Positions 18,333 to 26,100 of a stretch of DNA of 64,000 nucleotides are shown here, piece by piece. Position numbers and translations under genes: made by a program. The stretch comes from G963668655 sp963668655 (lineage in GTDB: Bacteria; Myxococcota_A; SURF-8). The DNA is taken from contig CAXXPQ010000002.1 in the NCBI GenBank assembly GCA_963668655.2, positions 1,598,799-1,662,798 on the forward strand, read 5' to 3'. The notes beneath the pieces are model-generated. The model made no database searches, was not told where the DNA came from, and saw only the letters and a list, made by a program, of their open reading frames with translations. The number at the start of each line of letters is the position of its first letter. The stretch's first letter is position 1.

Positions 18333-18442
18333 GGATGAAATCTACCGTTTTCCCATGGATTTCGCCATCTTTTTCCGGGAGTTGAGGGAAGGACGCGGCC
18401 GGAATCCGGACCGACCGCCCGAATGTCACGCCGATATTCGCC

Positions 18443-18520
18443 TCATTCTTCCGGCAGATCCGAGCGGCCGTATTCCAGCATGTCCCAAAGGTAGGCGGAA
18501 TTTCGATCCTCAGACGGCAT
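18443..18520 (-). pseudogene. HepT-like (DUF86) antitoxin/toxin remnant
   Basis: A 25-codon frame whose ATG overlaps the stop of the MNT-like gene. It begins MPSEDRNSAYLWDMLEYGR, which matches the usual N-terminus of HepT/DUF86 proteins (about 110-140 residues). The frame ends at TGA 18445-18443, and no downstream HepT helices with the RX4-6HxY motif are visible. It is therefore a truncated remnant of the toxin half of an MNT-HepT pair. Confidence 0.6.
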
Positions 18521-18815
18521 GGATGACCTCGTGGTTATCGAGAATGGCCTTGCGCCGAAAAGGATTTCTCAACGTTTCCTTTTCCAGCAGATCGACATCC
18601 CTACCGAAAATTTCCTTCAGTTCATCCTGCATCCGAACCAGATCGAACAGATTTCAGTCCTCATCCGGCGCGAAGGACACCATCACGTCCACGTCGGAAT
18701 CGGGACCGAAGCGATCCGTCAGGACGGAGCCGAACAAGGAAAATTCGGTGACCTTCCACCGGGCGCACCATTGAACGATCTTGTCTTTGGGAAGCGGGAT
18801 TCGAGGCGTGGGCAT
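18510..18815 (-). pseudogene. MNT-type nucleotidyltransferase, broken by in-frame TGA
   Basis: Starts at ATG 18815 after AGGAGG. The minimal nucleotidyltransferase motif is present: SLFGSVLTDRFGPDSDVDVMV (GSx10DxD) around residues 28-46. The frame stops at TGA 18656-18654 right after FAPDED. Reading on in the same frame gives NLFDLVRMQDELKEIFGRDV and then DLLEKETLRNPFRR, the normal second half of MntA-like antitoxins, ending at TGA 18512-18510. The TGA most likely replaces a TGG Trp codon. Intact relatives AMPylate and neutralise HepT. Confidence 0.75.
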
Positions 18816-19070
18816 GGCGGACCTCCTGTCGATGAACGGGATTATAACATCGGAAGGAAAGAACCGCAATGCGCCCGGGATTCCCTGCCTGAAGGACGCG
18901 GCCGGAAGCGGATAAAAAGGCGGCGGCCGAGCAACCCCGTGGCACCCGAAACTGACTGTTACCGCTGCTTCCTTTCGGACCTGACGGGATTCACAGGGCT
19001 TCGCCGCACGGGACCCGGCCGCCATAAGGGCGTTCGCGGGAGAGCGAACGCCGGATCGCGGGCAAAAAAA

Positions 19071-19161
<91 letters not shown>

Positions 19162-19228
19162 GGATCTGCGGATGTTCGTACGGGCGACGGACGGCGAAAT
19201 CGGCGTCCCAGTCCACCGGCCATGAAAA

Positions 19229-19317
19229 TGGCGGAGAGACTGGGATTCGAACCCAGGGTACCCAAAGGGTACACATGATTTCGAGTCATGCGCCTTCGAC
19301 CGCTCGGCCATCTCTCC
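19229..19317 (-). tRNA. tRNA-Ser(CGA)
   Basis: 89 nt including encoded CCA. Same GGAGAG/CTCTCC acceptor stem as the neighbouring tRNA-Ser, long variable arm, and anticodon CGA in the loop CTCGAAA. A minus-strand TATAGG with an upstream ATGACA (near 19354-19384) could be its promoter. Confidence 0.95.
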
Positions 19318-19361
19318 GCGACGCATCCGCAAGCAAATCTCTTCGAACCTATAAAGAACGC

Positions 19362-19385
19362 TCCCGCATGTTGTCATACGGGAGG
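19362..19385 (-). terminator. Possible terminator hairpin at the tadA 3' end
   Basis: On the minus strand CTCCCGTATG pairs with CATGCGGGAG (one G-U) around a 4-base loop, followed by an imperfect T-rich tract. It overlaps the tadA stop codon. The same bases may also serve the downstream tRNA-Ser promoter, so the call is weak. Confidence 0.35.
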
Positions 19386-19850
19386 AAGTGTCCGTTTCCG
19401 CTGGCGAAGATCCTTGAAAAAGCTCGAAAGCATCAGGGAGGCCTCATCGGCCAGAACGCCCTCGGTCACCTCGATCCGGTGGTTCAGGCGTTCGTCTTCC
19501 GCGCAGCGATACAGGGAAACGACGGCCCCGGCCTTGGGATCCCGGCTGGCGAAAACCAACCGGTCGATGCGGGCCTGTATGGCGGCCCCGATACACATCA
19601 GACAAGGCTCCAGTGTGACGAAAAGCGTGCAGCCGGCGAGTCGCCAAGCTCGGAGTTTCTCCGAGGCGCGCCCGATGGCCTCCACCTCGGCGTGGGCCAG
19701 CGGACTGCGGTCGGATTCGCGCCGGTTGCGTCCCGTGGCGATCAGGTCGTTTCCCCGAATCACCACCGCGCCGACGGGAACCTCGCCCTCGTCCGCCGCC
19801 GCGCGGGCTTCCGCCAGCGCCAGCCGCATCCAATCTTCGTCACGGGTCAT
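19374..19850 (-). CDS. tadA: tRNA(adenine34) deaminase TadA
   Basis: 158 residues from ATG 19850. A longer in-frame start would read through the adjacent tRNA and is rejected. The zinc deaminase motifs are HAEVEAI (catalytic HxE, near residue 55) and TLEPCLMCIGA (PCxxC, near 85). RNRRESDRSPLAHAE matches the TadA substrate loop. TadA converts A34 to inosine in tRNA-Arg(ACG), and that tRNA gene lies 18 bases upstream on the same strand behind a shared promoter. Confidence 0.93.
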   Translation of the reverse strand: MTRDEDWMRLALAEARAAADEGEVPVGAVVIRGNDLIATGRNRRESDRSPLAHAEVEAIGRASEKLRAWRLAGCTLFVTLEPCLMCIGAAIQARIDRLVFASRDPKAGAVVSLYRCAEDERLNHRIEVTEGVLADEASLMLSSFFKDLRQRKRTLPPV

Positions 19851-19868
19851 CGATTCCAAACAAAAAAA

Positions 19869-19945
19869 TGGTACGCCCAGGAGGGCTCGAACCTCCAACC
19901 TTCGGATTCGTAGTCCGACACTCTATCCAGTTGAGCTATGGGCGC
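19869..19945 (-). tRNA. tRNA-Arg(ACG)
   Basis: 77 nt including encoded CCA. GCGCCCA pairs with TGGGCGT (terminal G-U), the T loop is GTTCGAGCC, and the anticodon loop CTACGAA gives ACG. In bacteria this is the main TadA substrate (A34 to I34). It sits directly upstream of tadA. Confidence 0.95.
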
Positions 19946-20014
19946 ACGCAATCTCCCGGAAAGACGGGAGAAAAGGGTTGTTCATGCTGCAAAGATCGTC
20001 AAGTCAGGCAGAGA

Positions 20015-20042
20015 TTAATACCGTCTCGCGGGAAAATGTCAA
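20015..20042 (-). promoter_or_regulatory. Sigma-70 promoter of the tRNA-Arg/tadA unit
   Basis: Minus-strand TTGACA (20042-20037), 16-base spacer, TATTAA (20020-20015). It lies about 70 bases upstream of the mature tRNA 5' end, and no other gene intervenes. Confidence 0.7.
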
Positions 20043-20346
20043 GGAAAATCTGGTTTTTGGCCCGGCGTTTTCCATTTCGCGACAAACGGAGCGGCATGGC
20101 AATCGAGCCCGCCGCCCGGCCGGTAGGAAAAAGCGGGGATCCCCGGGAGCGTTTCCGGGGCGGAAAATTCTTTTCTGCGCGACGCTGCGGTTTCGTCTTC
20201 TCCGCCCAAGGAAATCCGCTCCGGAAGGCGCCCCGCCTTGACACGGCGCGTCTTGAGCGCTCCCACAAGATGCTTATTGCGACGCGTCACCGAAAAAGAA
20301 CAGAGAATTCAGGAAGGTATTTCTTAACGCGCCGCATAATTTTTTC
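20043..20346. other. Intergenic region, nothing convincing
   Basis: About 300 bases between two divergent promoters. A minus-strand frame of about 90 codons exists but is Arg/Lys/Pro-rich, has no RBS and extends over the tRNA-Arg promoter, so I do not call it. Confidence 0.5.
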
Positions 20347-20375
20347 TTGACAGCTCTATCGCAGCGCATTATATT
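20347..20375 (+). promoter_or_regulatory. Strong sigma-70 promoter for the phasin-like gene
   Basis: TTGACA (20347-20352), 17-base spacer, TATATT (20370-20375). The start codon is about 70 bases downstream. Confidence 0.75.
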
Positions 20376-20443
20376 CCGGACATGGACAGCGGGAGACACA
20401 CAAAACATCGGATCAAGAAACCATAGCGAAGAGGAGAAAAATC

Positions 20444-20935
20444 ATGGAAACGAACGTCGTCGAGGAAAAATCGGAAAAACGCGAGAATCCCATCGCCACC
20501 GTCTGGGACCGGATGGAAGAGGGTTGGAAGAAATTCGAGGAAAAAACCCAGCCCAAGCTGGAAGAACTCCAGAAGGCCGTGGACGAGCGGTTGAAGATCG
20601 TGGACGAACATCTGAACGGCGGCTGGATCAAGGAAAAGGCCCAACCCAAACTGGAAGAATTCCAGAAAGCCGTGGACGAGCGCATCAAGACCGTGGAAAA
20701 GCGCCTGGGCTCGGACTGGGAAAAGGAAACGGCCCGTCTGCGGGAAATGGCGGACAAGCTGCGCCAGGATTCCAAAAACATGATGGACCGCGCGGCCTCC
20801 CGGCTGGAAGAAGGATACGGGCGGCTGCTGGACCGCATGGGCGTGGCCAGCAAGGACGATCTGGAGGCCCTGCGAAAGAAACTGACCAGCCTGCAACGGA
20901 AGATCAACGGCATCGCCAAATCCGGCCAGGCCTGA
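20444..20935 (+). CDS. Phasin-like coiled-coil protein
   Basis: 163 residues after GAGGAG. Highly charged and helical with no signal peptide. It contains two near repeats of 'KxQPKLEExQKAVDERxKxV' (residues 34-54 and 65-84). The C-terminus, GVASKDDLEALRKKLTSLQRKI, matches the coiled-coil end of the phasin/PhaF-PhaI-like family (VPSKDELEALxxRVxxLE). Such proteins coat polyhydroxyalkanoate granules or act as small structural coiled coils. No PHA synthase lies in the window, so granule association is inference. The gene stands alone behind a strong promoter. Confidence 0.65.
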   Translation: METNVVEEKSEKRENPIATVWDRMEEGWKKFEEKTQPKLEELQKAVDERLKIVDEHLNGGWIKEKAQPKLEEFQKAVDERIKTVEKRLGSDWEKETARLREMADKLRQDSKNMMDRAASRLEEGYGRLLDRMGVASKDDLEALRKKLTSLQRKINGIAKSGQA

Positions 20936-21099
20936 GTTTTCGGGACCGGATTCACGGAGAAAAACCGGTTTGGATGTCGGATTTTCCCCCGAAGCGCCTC
21001 CCGATCGCGGGTTTTCGGAAAGAAGCGCAGGGGTGAAAGGCGGGTCGAGGCGGATTCTTTCATGTATTCCGGACCCTTGCGCCTTCGGGGAAAAATAGT

Positions 21100-21129
21100 T
21101 TGACAAAATGGGCCGTCATCGGCTATACA
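21100..21129 (+). promoter_or_regulatory. Sigma-70 promoter of candidate RNA upstream of trmJ
   Basis: TTGACA (21100-21105), 18-base spacer, TATACA (21124-21129). Transcription would start at about 21135. Confidence 0.7.
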
Positions 21130-21134
21130 ATTGG

Positions 21135-21266
21135 GACGGAAAAGGCTGTTGGAAACGTCCCTTGCCGGGTGGCGCTCCGACTTGCCATTCATTAAGTGGC
21201 TGATATTATTGCCTTTTCCTTTTCCTCCCTTCTGGGGTGCTTTTCGAAGCGCCCCAGTTTTTTTTT
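21135..21266 (+). ncRNA. Candidate structured small RNA or leader with terminator
   Basis: About 130 nt between a consensus promoter and a strong intrinsic terminator, with no start codon plus RBS inside. GGAAAAGGC (21138-21146) is perfectly complementary to GCCTTTTCC (21211-21219). GGGACG (21133-21138) can instead pair with CGTCCC (21156-21161). A smaller GCCA/TGGC hairpin lies around 21184-21200. It does not show the SRP RNA core. 6S-like architecture (long closing helix with an open centre) is possible but it is short for 6S. It could also be a trmJ leader controlled by attenuation. Confidence 0.5.
21232..21266 (+). terminator. Rho-independent terminator of the candidate RNA
   Basis: CTGGGGTGC pairs with GCGCCCCAG (one G-U) around an 8-base loop, followed by nine T. 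Confidence 0.9.
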
Positions 21267-21369
21267 AGCGGCGACCCGGGAGCAATAAAAGCCCGGGGCT
21301 GCCATTCGAATCGTCGGAAAGCCCCGCCGAACCCCGGGTTTTTCGTCGCCGGAAGAGGCGGAATCGACC

Positions 21370-22185
21370 ATGAGCCAAACCCTGCTGGACCGAATCGCCG
21401 TCGTGCTCGTCGAGCCCCTCTATCCGGGGAACGTCGGCAGCACCGCGCGGGCCATGAAAAATTTCGGATTGCGTGATTTACGCCTGGTTCACCCGCCCCT
21501 GGACCGGGGCAACGAGGCCCGGCGCATGGCCTGCGGCTCCCTCGACATCCTGGACAACGCGCGCCAGGTGTTCACCCTGGACGAGGCCCTGGACGACATC
21601 GAGGTGGTGGTGGGCACCACCGCCCGGCTGGGCGGCTGGCGGCACAGCGTCCGTACGCCCCGCCAGGCGGCGCCGGACATCCTGGAACTGGCGCAAAACA
21701 ACCGGGTGGCCCTGCTGTTCGGTTCCGAGGATCGGGGGCTGTCCAACGAGTTCATCCAGCGCTGCCAGATTCTCTTGAACATTCCCTCCAGCCCGGCCCA
21801 GAGTTCCCTCAATCTGTCCCATGCCGTGCTGCTGGTCTGTTACGAGCTTTTCAGCCGCCGTTTCAGCGGAGAGGCCCACACTCCCAGGCTGGCCCCCGCC
21901 GAACGCGTGGAAGACATGTACCGGGATCTCATGGACGCTCTGACGCGCATCAATTTCCTCCGGCCCGGTAACCCGGAATACTGGATCATGGCCTTTCGCC
22001 GCCTTTTGGGCCGTACGGGTCTGACCGAAAAAGAGGTCAACCTCTTTCGCGGCATCTGCCGCCAGATTCGCTGGGTTCACGGCCTGGCGCTTCCCAACAT
22101 GCCGCAAAGCAAGGCGAAAAACACCCCGTCCCCGCCTTCTTCGGAAAACGACGTGGAATCGGAAAGCTCCGATTCCTTCGAGTAG
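21370..22185 (+). CDS. trmJ: tRNA 2'-O-methyltransferase TrmJ (SPOUT family)
   Basis: 271 residues. Opens with VVLVEPLYPGNVGSTARAMKNFG, the SpoU/TrmH-type start of TrmJ. SPOUT knot motifs follow: LFGSEDRGLSNE near residue 117 (motif 2) and IPSSPAQSSLNLSHAVLLV near 138-156 (motif 3, with the catalytic-loop Asn). The C-terminal extension (residues 175-245) fits TrmJ's helical domain. It methylates position 32 in the anticodon loop of several tRNAs. The RBS is weak. It stands 104 bases after the terminator of the upstream RNA, so expression may depend on read-through or an undetected promoter. Confidence 0.9.
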   Translation: MSQTLLDRIAVVLVEPLYPGNVGSTARAMKNFGLRDLRLVHPPLDRGNEARRMACGSLDILDNARQVFTLDEALDDIEVVVGTTARLGGWRHSVRTPRQAAPDILELAQNNRVALLFGSEDRGLSNEFIQRCQILLNIPSSPAQSSLNLSHAVLLVCYELFSRRFSGEAHTPRLAPAERVEDMYRDLMDALTRINFLRPGNPEYWIMAFRRLLGRTGLTEKEVNLFRGICRQIRWVHGLALPNMPQSKAKNTPSPPSSENDVESESSDSFE

Positions 22186-22208
22186 AGATTGGAATTACGG
22201 AATACATT

Positions 22209-22250
22209 AGAAATCCCAGGTGGTTACGGCTTCCTGGGATTTCTCGTTTC
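22209..22250 (+). terminator. Terminator after trmJ
   Basis: Perfect 12-bp stem AGAAATCCCAGG (22209-22220) and CCTGGGATTTCT (22233-22244) with a 12-base loop, followed by a T-rich tract. The stop codon of the convergent lipoprotein gene falls in the loop, so its last codons are encoded by the hairpin. Confidence 0.75.
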
Positions 22251-23426
22251 CGTTTTTCTCGAAGGCGTTCCGGATTCCACCACACAGCCGCAGATGTTTT
22301 CCGGATCGGTTTCCGAGCAGCCCGTGGAAACGGCCTCCCAGCCGTGGGTGTACGTACAGTATTCGTCGCAGGAAACTCGATGCCAGGCATGCAGGGCCGT
22401 GCAGATTCCCAACGTTTGCTCGTCCAGGCAGGAGAGATCTTCCTTCATACAGGATAAACCGGTAACATTTTCGTAGGTTTCACAATGGCAGGAGCCGCCG
22501 TTCGCCTGGGGGTCGCAATAGGAGAACAGAACGCGGTTCGCCTCCGGCGTGTCGGCGCAGATTTCTTCGCAAGGAATAGGTTGCACTTGATAGTCCCGGC
22601 AGCCCAACGCGTTCCAGGAGTCCGCGCAGGTGTATTGCCGCCCTTCGATTCGGCAGGACGCTCCGAATTCGGACGTGCAATCTTCCGAATGCTCGACGGC
22701 GCAGCCGCAGATGTTTTCCGGATCGTCCTCCCGGCAGAGACAGGGCGTGAATTTCGGGCCGTAAAAGGCCAGGCAGACTTCCTGGCAGTTCAGATCGTGC
22801 CAGGTTTCGGCGGCGCTGCAATAGCGGATTCCGTCGATGCCGTCGCAGGCGGCGGTTTTCGGAACGCAATCGTGCCGTACGCCCGGAGGGTAGTCGTATT
22901 CACATTGGCATGGCTCATCCGCCTTTGGATCGCACCAGGCCAGGCTGACCCATTCGCTGCCGCGTGCCCGGTATTCCTCCCGGTCCAGGCACCAGTCCGT
23001 ACAGTCGATGATCTCGCTGGTTTCGTTTTGGAAGACCCGGGCGGCGTCGGAGGACAGGCAGGTGAAGACTGCGGGGATGCTCACATCCCCGTCTTCCGCA
23101 TCCCCGTCGCCGTAGGGCTCGAAGTCGATGTCACCGGGAGGAACACCTTCGCCGTCGGGAGGATACTCATCATAGCCGGAAGGAACGCCATCGGAGTCCG
23201 GGGGATAATCGCCATCGCCCGGGGAATCCTCCGACGAACAGCCGGCCGCGCCGCAGAGCAGCCCGCCCAGAAGCAGCACGGCCACGGCTCCTTTCACCAG
23301 CTTTTTCGGGAACAGCCAGGCCAGCCAGCAGGCCCGCCCCAATAGATTTTCTCCGGATTCGGACGGATATTGCACCCGGGAATATCGCCGCACGGGCCGA
23401 AGACGAAAGGCATTTGATTCCTTCAT
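22224..23426 (-). CDS. Cys-rich lipoprotein with repeated modules
   Basis: 400 residues, ATG 23426 after AAGGGGGG. An unusually long basic N-region (about 45 residues) precedes the hydrophobic segment and lipobox (GAAGC, near residue 63). A Pro/Gly/Asp-rich linker with DGD/DGE units spans residues 65-115. The rest has three to four modules containing C...C, a W(H/N)xLxC core, and a closing CxC. 'DPENICGC' occurs twice exactly. About 37 cysteines in 285 residues imply multiple disulfides outside the cytoplasm. Similar modules occur in myxobacterial surface proteins; function unknown. Confidence 0.75.
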   Translation of the reverse strand: MKESNAFRLRPVRRYSRVQYPSESGENLLGRACWLAWLFPKKLVKGAVAVLLLGGLLCGAAGCSSEDSPGDGDYPPDSDGVPSGYDEYPPDGEGVPPGDIDFEPYGDGDAEDGDVSIPAVFTCLSSDAARVFQNETSEIIDCTDWCLDREEYRARGSEWVSLAWCDPKADEPCQCEYDYPPGVRHDCVPKTAACDGIDGIRYCSAAETWHDLNCQEVCLAFYGPKFTPCLCREDDPENICGCAVEHSEDCTSEFGASCRIEGRQYTCADSWNALGCRDYQVQPIPCEEICADTPEANRVLFSYCDPQANGGSCHCETYENVTGLSCMKEDLSCLDEQTLGICTALHAWHRVSCDEYCTYTHGWEAVSTGCSETDPENICGCVVESGTPSRKTETRNPRKP

Positions 23427-23625
23427 GAAACCCCCCTTCTTTTTCAGCGGTATCCCGTGGCGATACGAATGAATATAATTATAAACGAAATATCCGGGTT
23501 GTCAAGCCCCGTGACGCTCATCCGACCGACGCGGATGAAAATTTGCGTTTTTTCCTTCGCTTCTGATAAACTGCCGTCCATCGATAGACTTTTTGGGTCA
23601 AGGTGGGAAGCATCGGGGATTCGGC

Positions 23626-23997
23626 ATGCCGATCCGGCTGGCGTACGATCAAGCGACCAATCGTCTAGGCGTGTGGGGAGAGGGGCAGGTCACGCTGGAC
23701 GATTTTCGGGAATACGGACGGGAGCTTTCGGCGCTTCCTTTGGCCGCCGGATTGCGCGCCATGGTGGATTTCTCGGACTGCCGTTTCGAATTCACCTTCG
23801 ACGACATCTTCACGCTGGTTGCGCACAGCAAAGATCCGGTCCTTTCCCTGTCGGATATCCGGGTCGCCATCGTGGTGAGCCCCGGATACGGATACGGCAT
23901 CGCGCGCATGTACGAAGGCATCGCCGCATCCGAGGAATTCGTCGTCCGGGTTTTCCAGGATGAAAGTATGGCGCGCCTCTGGCTGTACGACGATTAG
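23626..23997 (+). CDS. STAS/SpoIIAA-like domain protein
   Basis: About 123 residues from ATG 23626; an upstream TTG in the same frame is less likely. The short alpha/beta sequence has an opening VWGEGQVTLDDFREYGRELSAL, then RAMVDFSDCRFEFTFDDI (central strand and helix), and a closing VFQDESMARLWLYDD. This is the layout of SpoIIAA-like/STAS small domains. No phosphorylatable Ser is evident at the usual position. Standalone gene with no partner kinase nearby; function unknown. Confidence 0.65.
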   Translation: MPIRLAYDQATNRLGVWGEGQVTLDDFREYGRELSALPLAAGLRAMVDFSDCRFEFTFDDIFTLVAHSKDPVLSLSDIRVAIVVSPGYGYGIARMYEGIAASEEFVVRVFQDESMARLWLYDD

Positions 23998-24168
23998 CCG
24001 CCCGGTTTCCTTCTATCCCATCCCCGAACGCCCCGATCCATGCACAACCCCTTCCTTTTTTTGGAAAATCGTCAAAACGGGAAGATGCAGGAGCGAAACG
24101 ACGATTCCTGATCGTGAATATTCCGATTGAAACCGATGTTTCTTTAGCCGTTTTTGTCCGTCGCCGTT

Positions 24169-24762
24169 TTACGCCTCCCGCGAAAGAAACTCGTCGAGAG
24201 GCATGCGGTTCGCGCCCTCGGCGCACAGGCGGGAGACGGTAGCTTCCATGGATTCCGGCGTGCCCTTGGCGCTGGAGATCAGCACGTCGTCCAGGACGGT
24301 GACCTCGTAGCCCGCCTTCAGGATACCCCGGGCGGCGGAATCCACGCACAGATCCACGCCGTTGCCGAAGACGATCCAGCGCGGAATGTTCAGTTCGCGA
24401 AACAGGCGCGTGGCGTTTTCGTTGTGCCGGAACATGTCCCAGGCCACGTTTCGGATGTCCGCCTCCACCGTTCCCCAGGCGCGTTTGTGCAGGTAGATCA
24501 TGCGGTGAGCTTGCAGATTCGCCAGCCAGGTTTCGTCGGTCTCCGTGGGCACGAAGAGAATCTCGCCCGCCTCTTCCGGCAGAAGCATCTTTCCGTCGCA
24601 ACAGGTGGTGAAGACGGTGCGTACCTTTCGCCGCTTGGCGAAGTCGTACAGGCGGGATAGTTTCCCGCCGATGGGCCTCACGCGCGGCCGCAGGCAAAAG
24701 CCTTCCGTCTCCCGTTTCCGTTCGTGGCAATCGACATCGAAAAAGGCGAACGACGTTTCCAT
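24169..24762 (-). CDS. Isochorismatase-like cysteine hydrolase (distal copy)
   Basis: 197 residues, ATG 24762 after AAAGGA. The cysteine-hydrolase fold is indicated by FFDVDCHE (catalytic Asp, residues 7-14), YLHKRAWG (catalytic Lys, near 92) and VFGNGVDLCVDSAARG (cis-peptide loop and nucleophile Cys, near 138). Relatives hydrolyse nicotinamide, isochorismate, ureidoacrylate or N-carbamoyl amides; the substrate cannot be set here. It is a paralogue of 26097-26696, sharing FTTCC, AWDMFRHN and SPESM-like blocks. Last gene of a four-gene operon with a TonB receptor and an MFS transporter. Confidence 0.8.
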   Translation of the reverse strand: METSFAFFDVDCHERKRETEGFCLRPRVRPIGGKLSRLYDFAKRRKVRTVFTTCCDGKMLLPEEAGEILFVPTETDETWLANLQAHRMIYLHKRAWGTVEADIRNVAWDMFRHNENATRLFRELNIPRWIVFGNGVDLCVDSAARGILKAGYEVTVLDDVLISSAKGTPESMEATVSRLCAEGANRMPLDEFLSREA

Positions 24763-24774
24763 GGGGTAGATCCT

Positions 24775-26100
24775 TTATTCGAAAGAATTTTCATAGGTTT
24801 CCATGGTCCGCAGCCGGGCCACGTCCCGTTCCCGGCGGTGTTCCAGATAGCTCAGGAAGGACGAGAACAGCACGATGCCGCCGCCGGCCAGAAGCACCAC
24901 GGCCGCGTTGAAGCGTGTGACCAGAAAAGCCCCGAAAAGCGGCCCGCCCAGTCGGCCGAGACCGTTCAGAAACATGATGATGCCCATGTAGCGCGTGGTG
25001 TCCTCTCCAGGCGGCGCGAAGTGGTTGACCGCCACCTCCCACCAGAGGATGTACGAGCCGCCCTGCACGACACCTCGGAAGAGCCGGGCCGCGAAGGGCA
25101 GAACCAGCGCCGCCGGGGGAAACAGCGCGGCGGCCAAGGGCGCGGCGGCCAGCACCACGGCGTCCAGCCCCCAGCCCAGCCGGATCCAGAACCACGCCTT
25201 CCAGGTGCTCACGCGGTCGATCCACTGGCCGATGTAACCCGTGGTGAAAAACGTTACCATGGCCGGAAAGACGTGGGTCAGCAGGGTGGTCTCCACGTAG
25301 CTCAGGCGCAGGTCTTTCGTCAGAAGCACCGGGATGAACGACGCGAAGGTCATGCCGCCGAAGCAGTAGAAGAAGCCGATCGCCAGGTAGCGGCGGAAGC
25401 GGCGATCCGTCTTCACGATGTGCACCGAAGCCTTCAGACTGTCCGCAAACCGCACCCGGGGACGTGCTTCGCGTTCCGGCGCGTCTTCGCGCACGCGGAT
25501 CGTACGGAAGACGGCGAAGCCCATAATCAACAGCAGACCGGCGGCGACCATCTGCCCCCGGATCATCGCCCGTTGGGACTCGGCGGCGAAATCCAAGAGG
25601 GCCGCCGACAGAAGCCCCGTGCCGAGAAAGAGGATGGACGACCACTTGCGCAGTTCGCCCACCACCGCTCCGCGCGTCTCCACCGGGTAGTTCAGGCGCA
25701 CGATGGCCGTGAGCGCGGGCCGCAGGATGTTGTCGAACAGCGTGCCCAGGCCGAGCAGGATCAGGAAGGGCAGGGGATCGTCGATGAAGGCCATGGCCAG
25801 GGCACACAGGGCGTAGGCGATGCCCGGGAAAAACAGAAACGGCATCTTGCGCCGGACGGCCATGACGCTGCCCAGGTAGATCAAAAGGAACATGCCGATG
25901 CTGGAGATGGATTTCTCCAGGGCCATCTGCCAGTCCGGGCTTTCCATGCCCTTCAGGGCCATGATGGGCGCGTTGGCTAAAATGGCCTCGCCCATGGCCA
26001 GAAAGACGATGTGCGCGAAATGCCGCCGGTAGGTGTGTTTCGCCCGGCCTTCCAGGTCGGGCCCGGTGAAGAATTTTCGGAGCGCCCGGAGGTCGATCAT
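24775..26100 (-). CDS. Major facilitator superfamily transporter
   Basis: About 441 residues from ATG 26100, which overlaps the stop of the upstream hydrolase gene (ATGA). Twelve hydrophobic segments are visible in two halves, separated by a charged central loop near residues 200-225 (REDAPEREARPRVR). The fold reads as MFS, with GQWIDRVSTWKAWFWIR near residue 295 resembling the A-like loop motif of the second half. Its position between two paralogous hydrolases and after a TonB receptor suggests inner-membrane import of the hydrolase substrate or export of a product. Confidence 0.85.
   Translation of the reverse strand: MIDLRALRKFFTGPDLEGRAKHTYRRHFAHIVFLAMGEAILANAPIMALKGMESPDWQMALEKSISSIGMFLLIYLGSVMAVRRKMPFLFFPGIAYALCALAMAFIDDPLPFLILLGLGTLFDNILRPALTAIVRLNYPVETRGAVVGELRKWSSILFLGTGLLSAALLDFAAESQRAMIRGQMVAAGLLLIMGFAVFRTIRVREDAPEREARPRVRFADSLKASVHIVKTDRRFRRYLAIGFFYCFGGMTFASFIPVLLTKDLRLSYVETTLLTHVFPAMVTFFTTGYIGQWIDRVSTWKAWFWIRLGWGLDAVVLAAAPLAAALFPPAALVLPFAARLFRGVVQGGSYILWWEVAVNHFAPPGEDTTRYMGIIMFLNGLGRLGGPLFGAFLVTRFNAAVVLLAGGGIVLFSSFLSYLEHRRERDVARLRTMETYENSFE

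Noticed and set aside
18654..18656. TGA in the MNT-like gene as a selenocysteine codon
   Set aside because: No SECIS-like hairpin is evident and the family has Trp or other residues there; decay with a truncated HepT partner explains it better.
19851..19898. An upstream in-frame start for tadA
   Set aside because: The extension reads through the tRNA-Arg 3' end; homologues start at MTRDEDWM-like positions.
21135..21266. 6S or SRP RNA identity for the candidate RNA
   Set aside because: It lacks the SRP GGAAGC-type core and is shorter than 6S; no assignment is justified without a covariance search.
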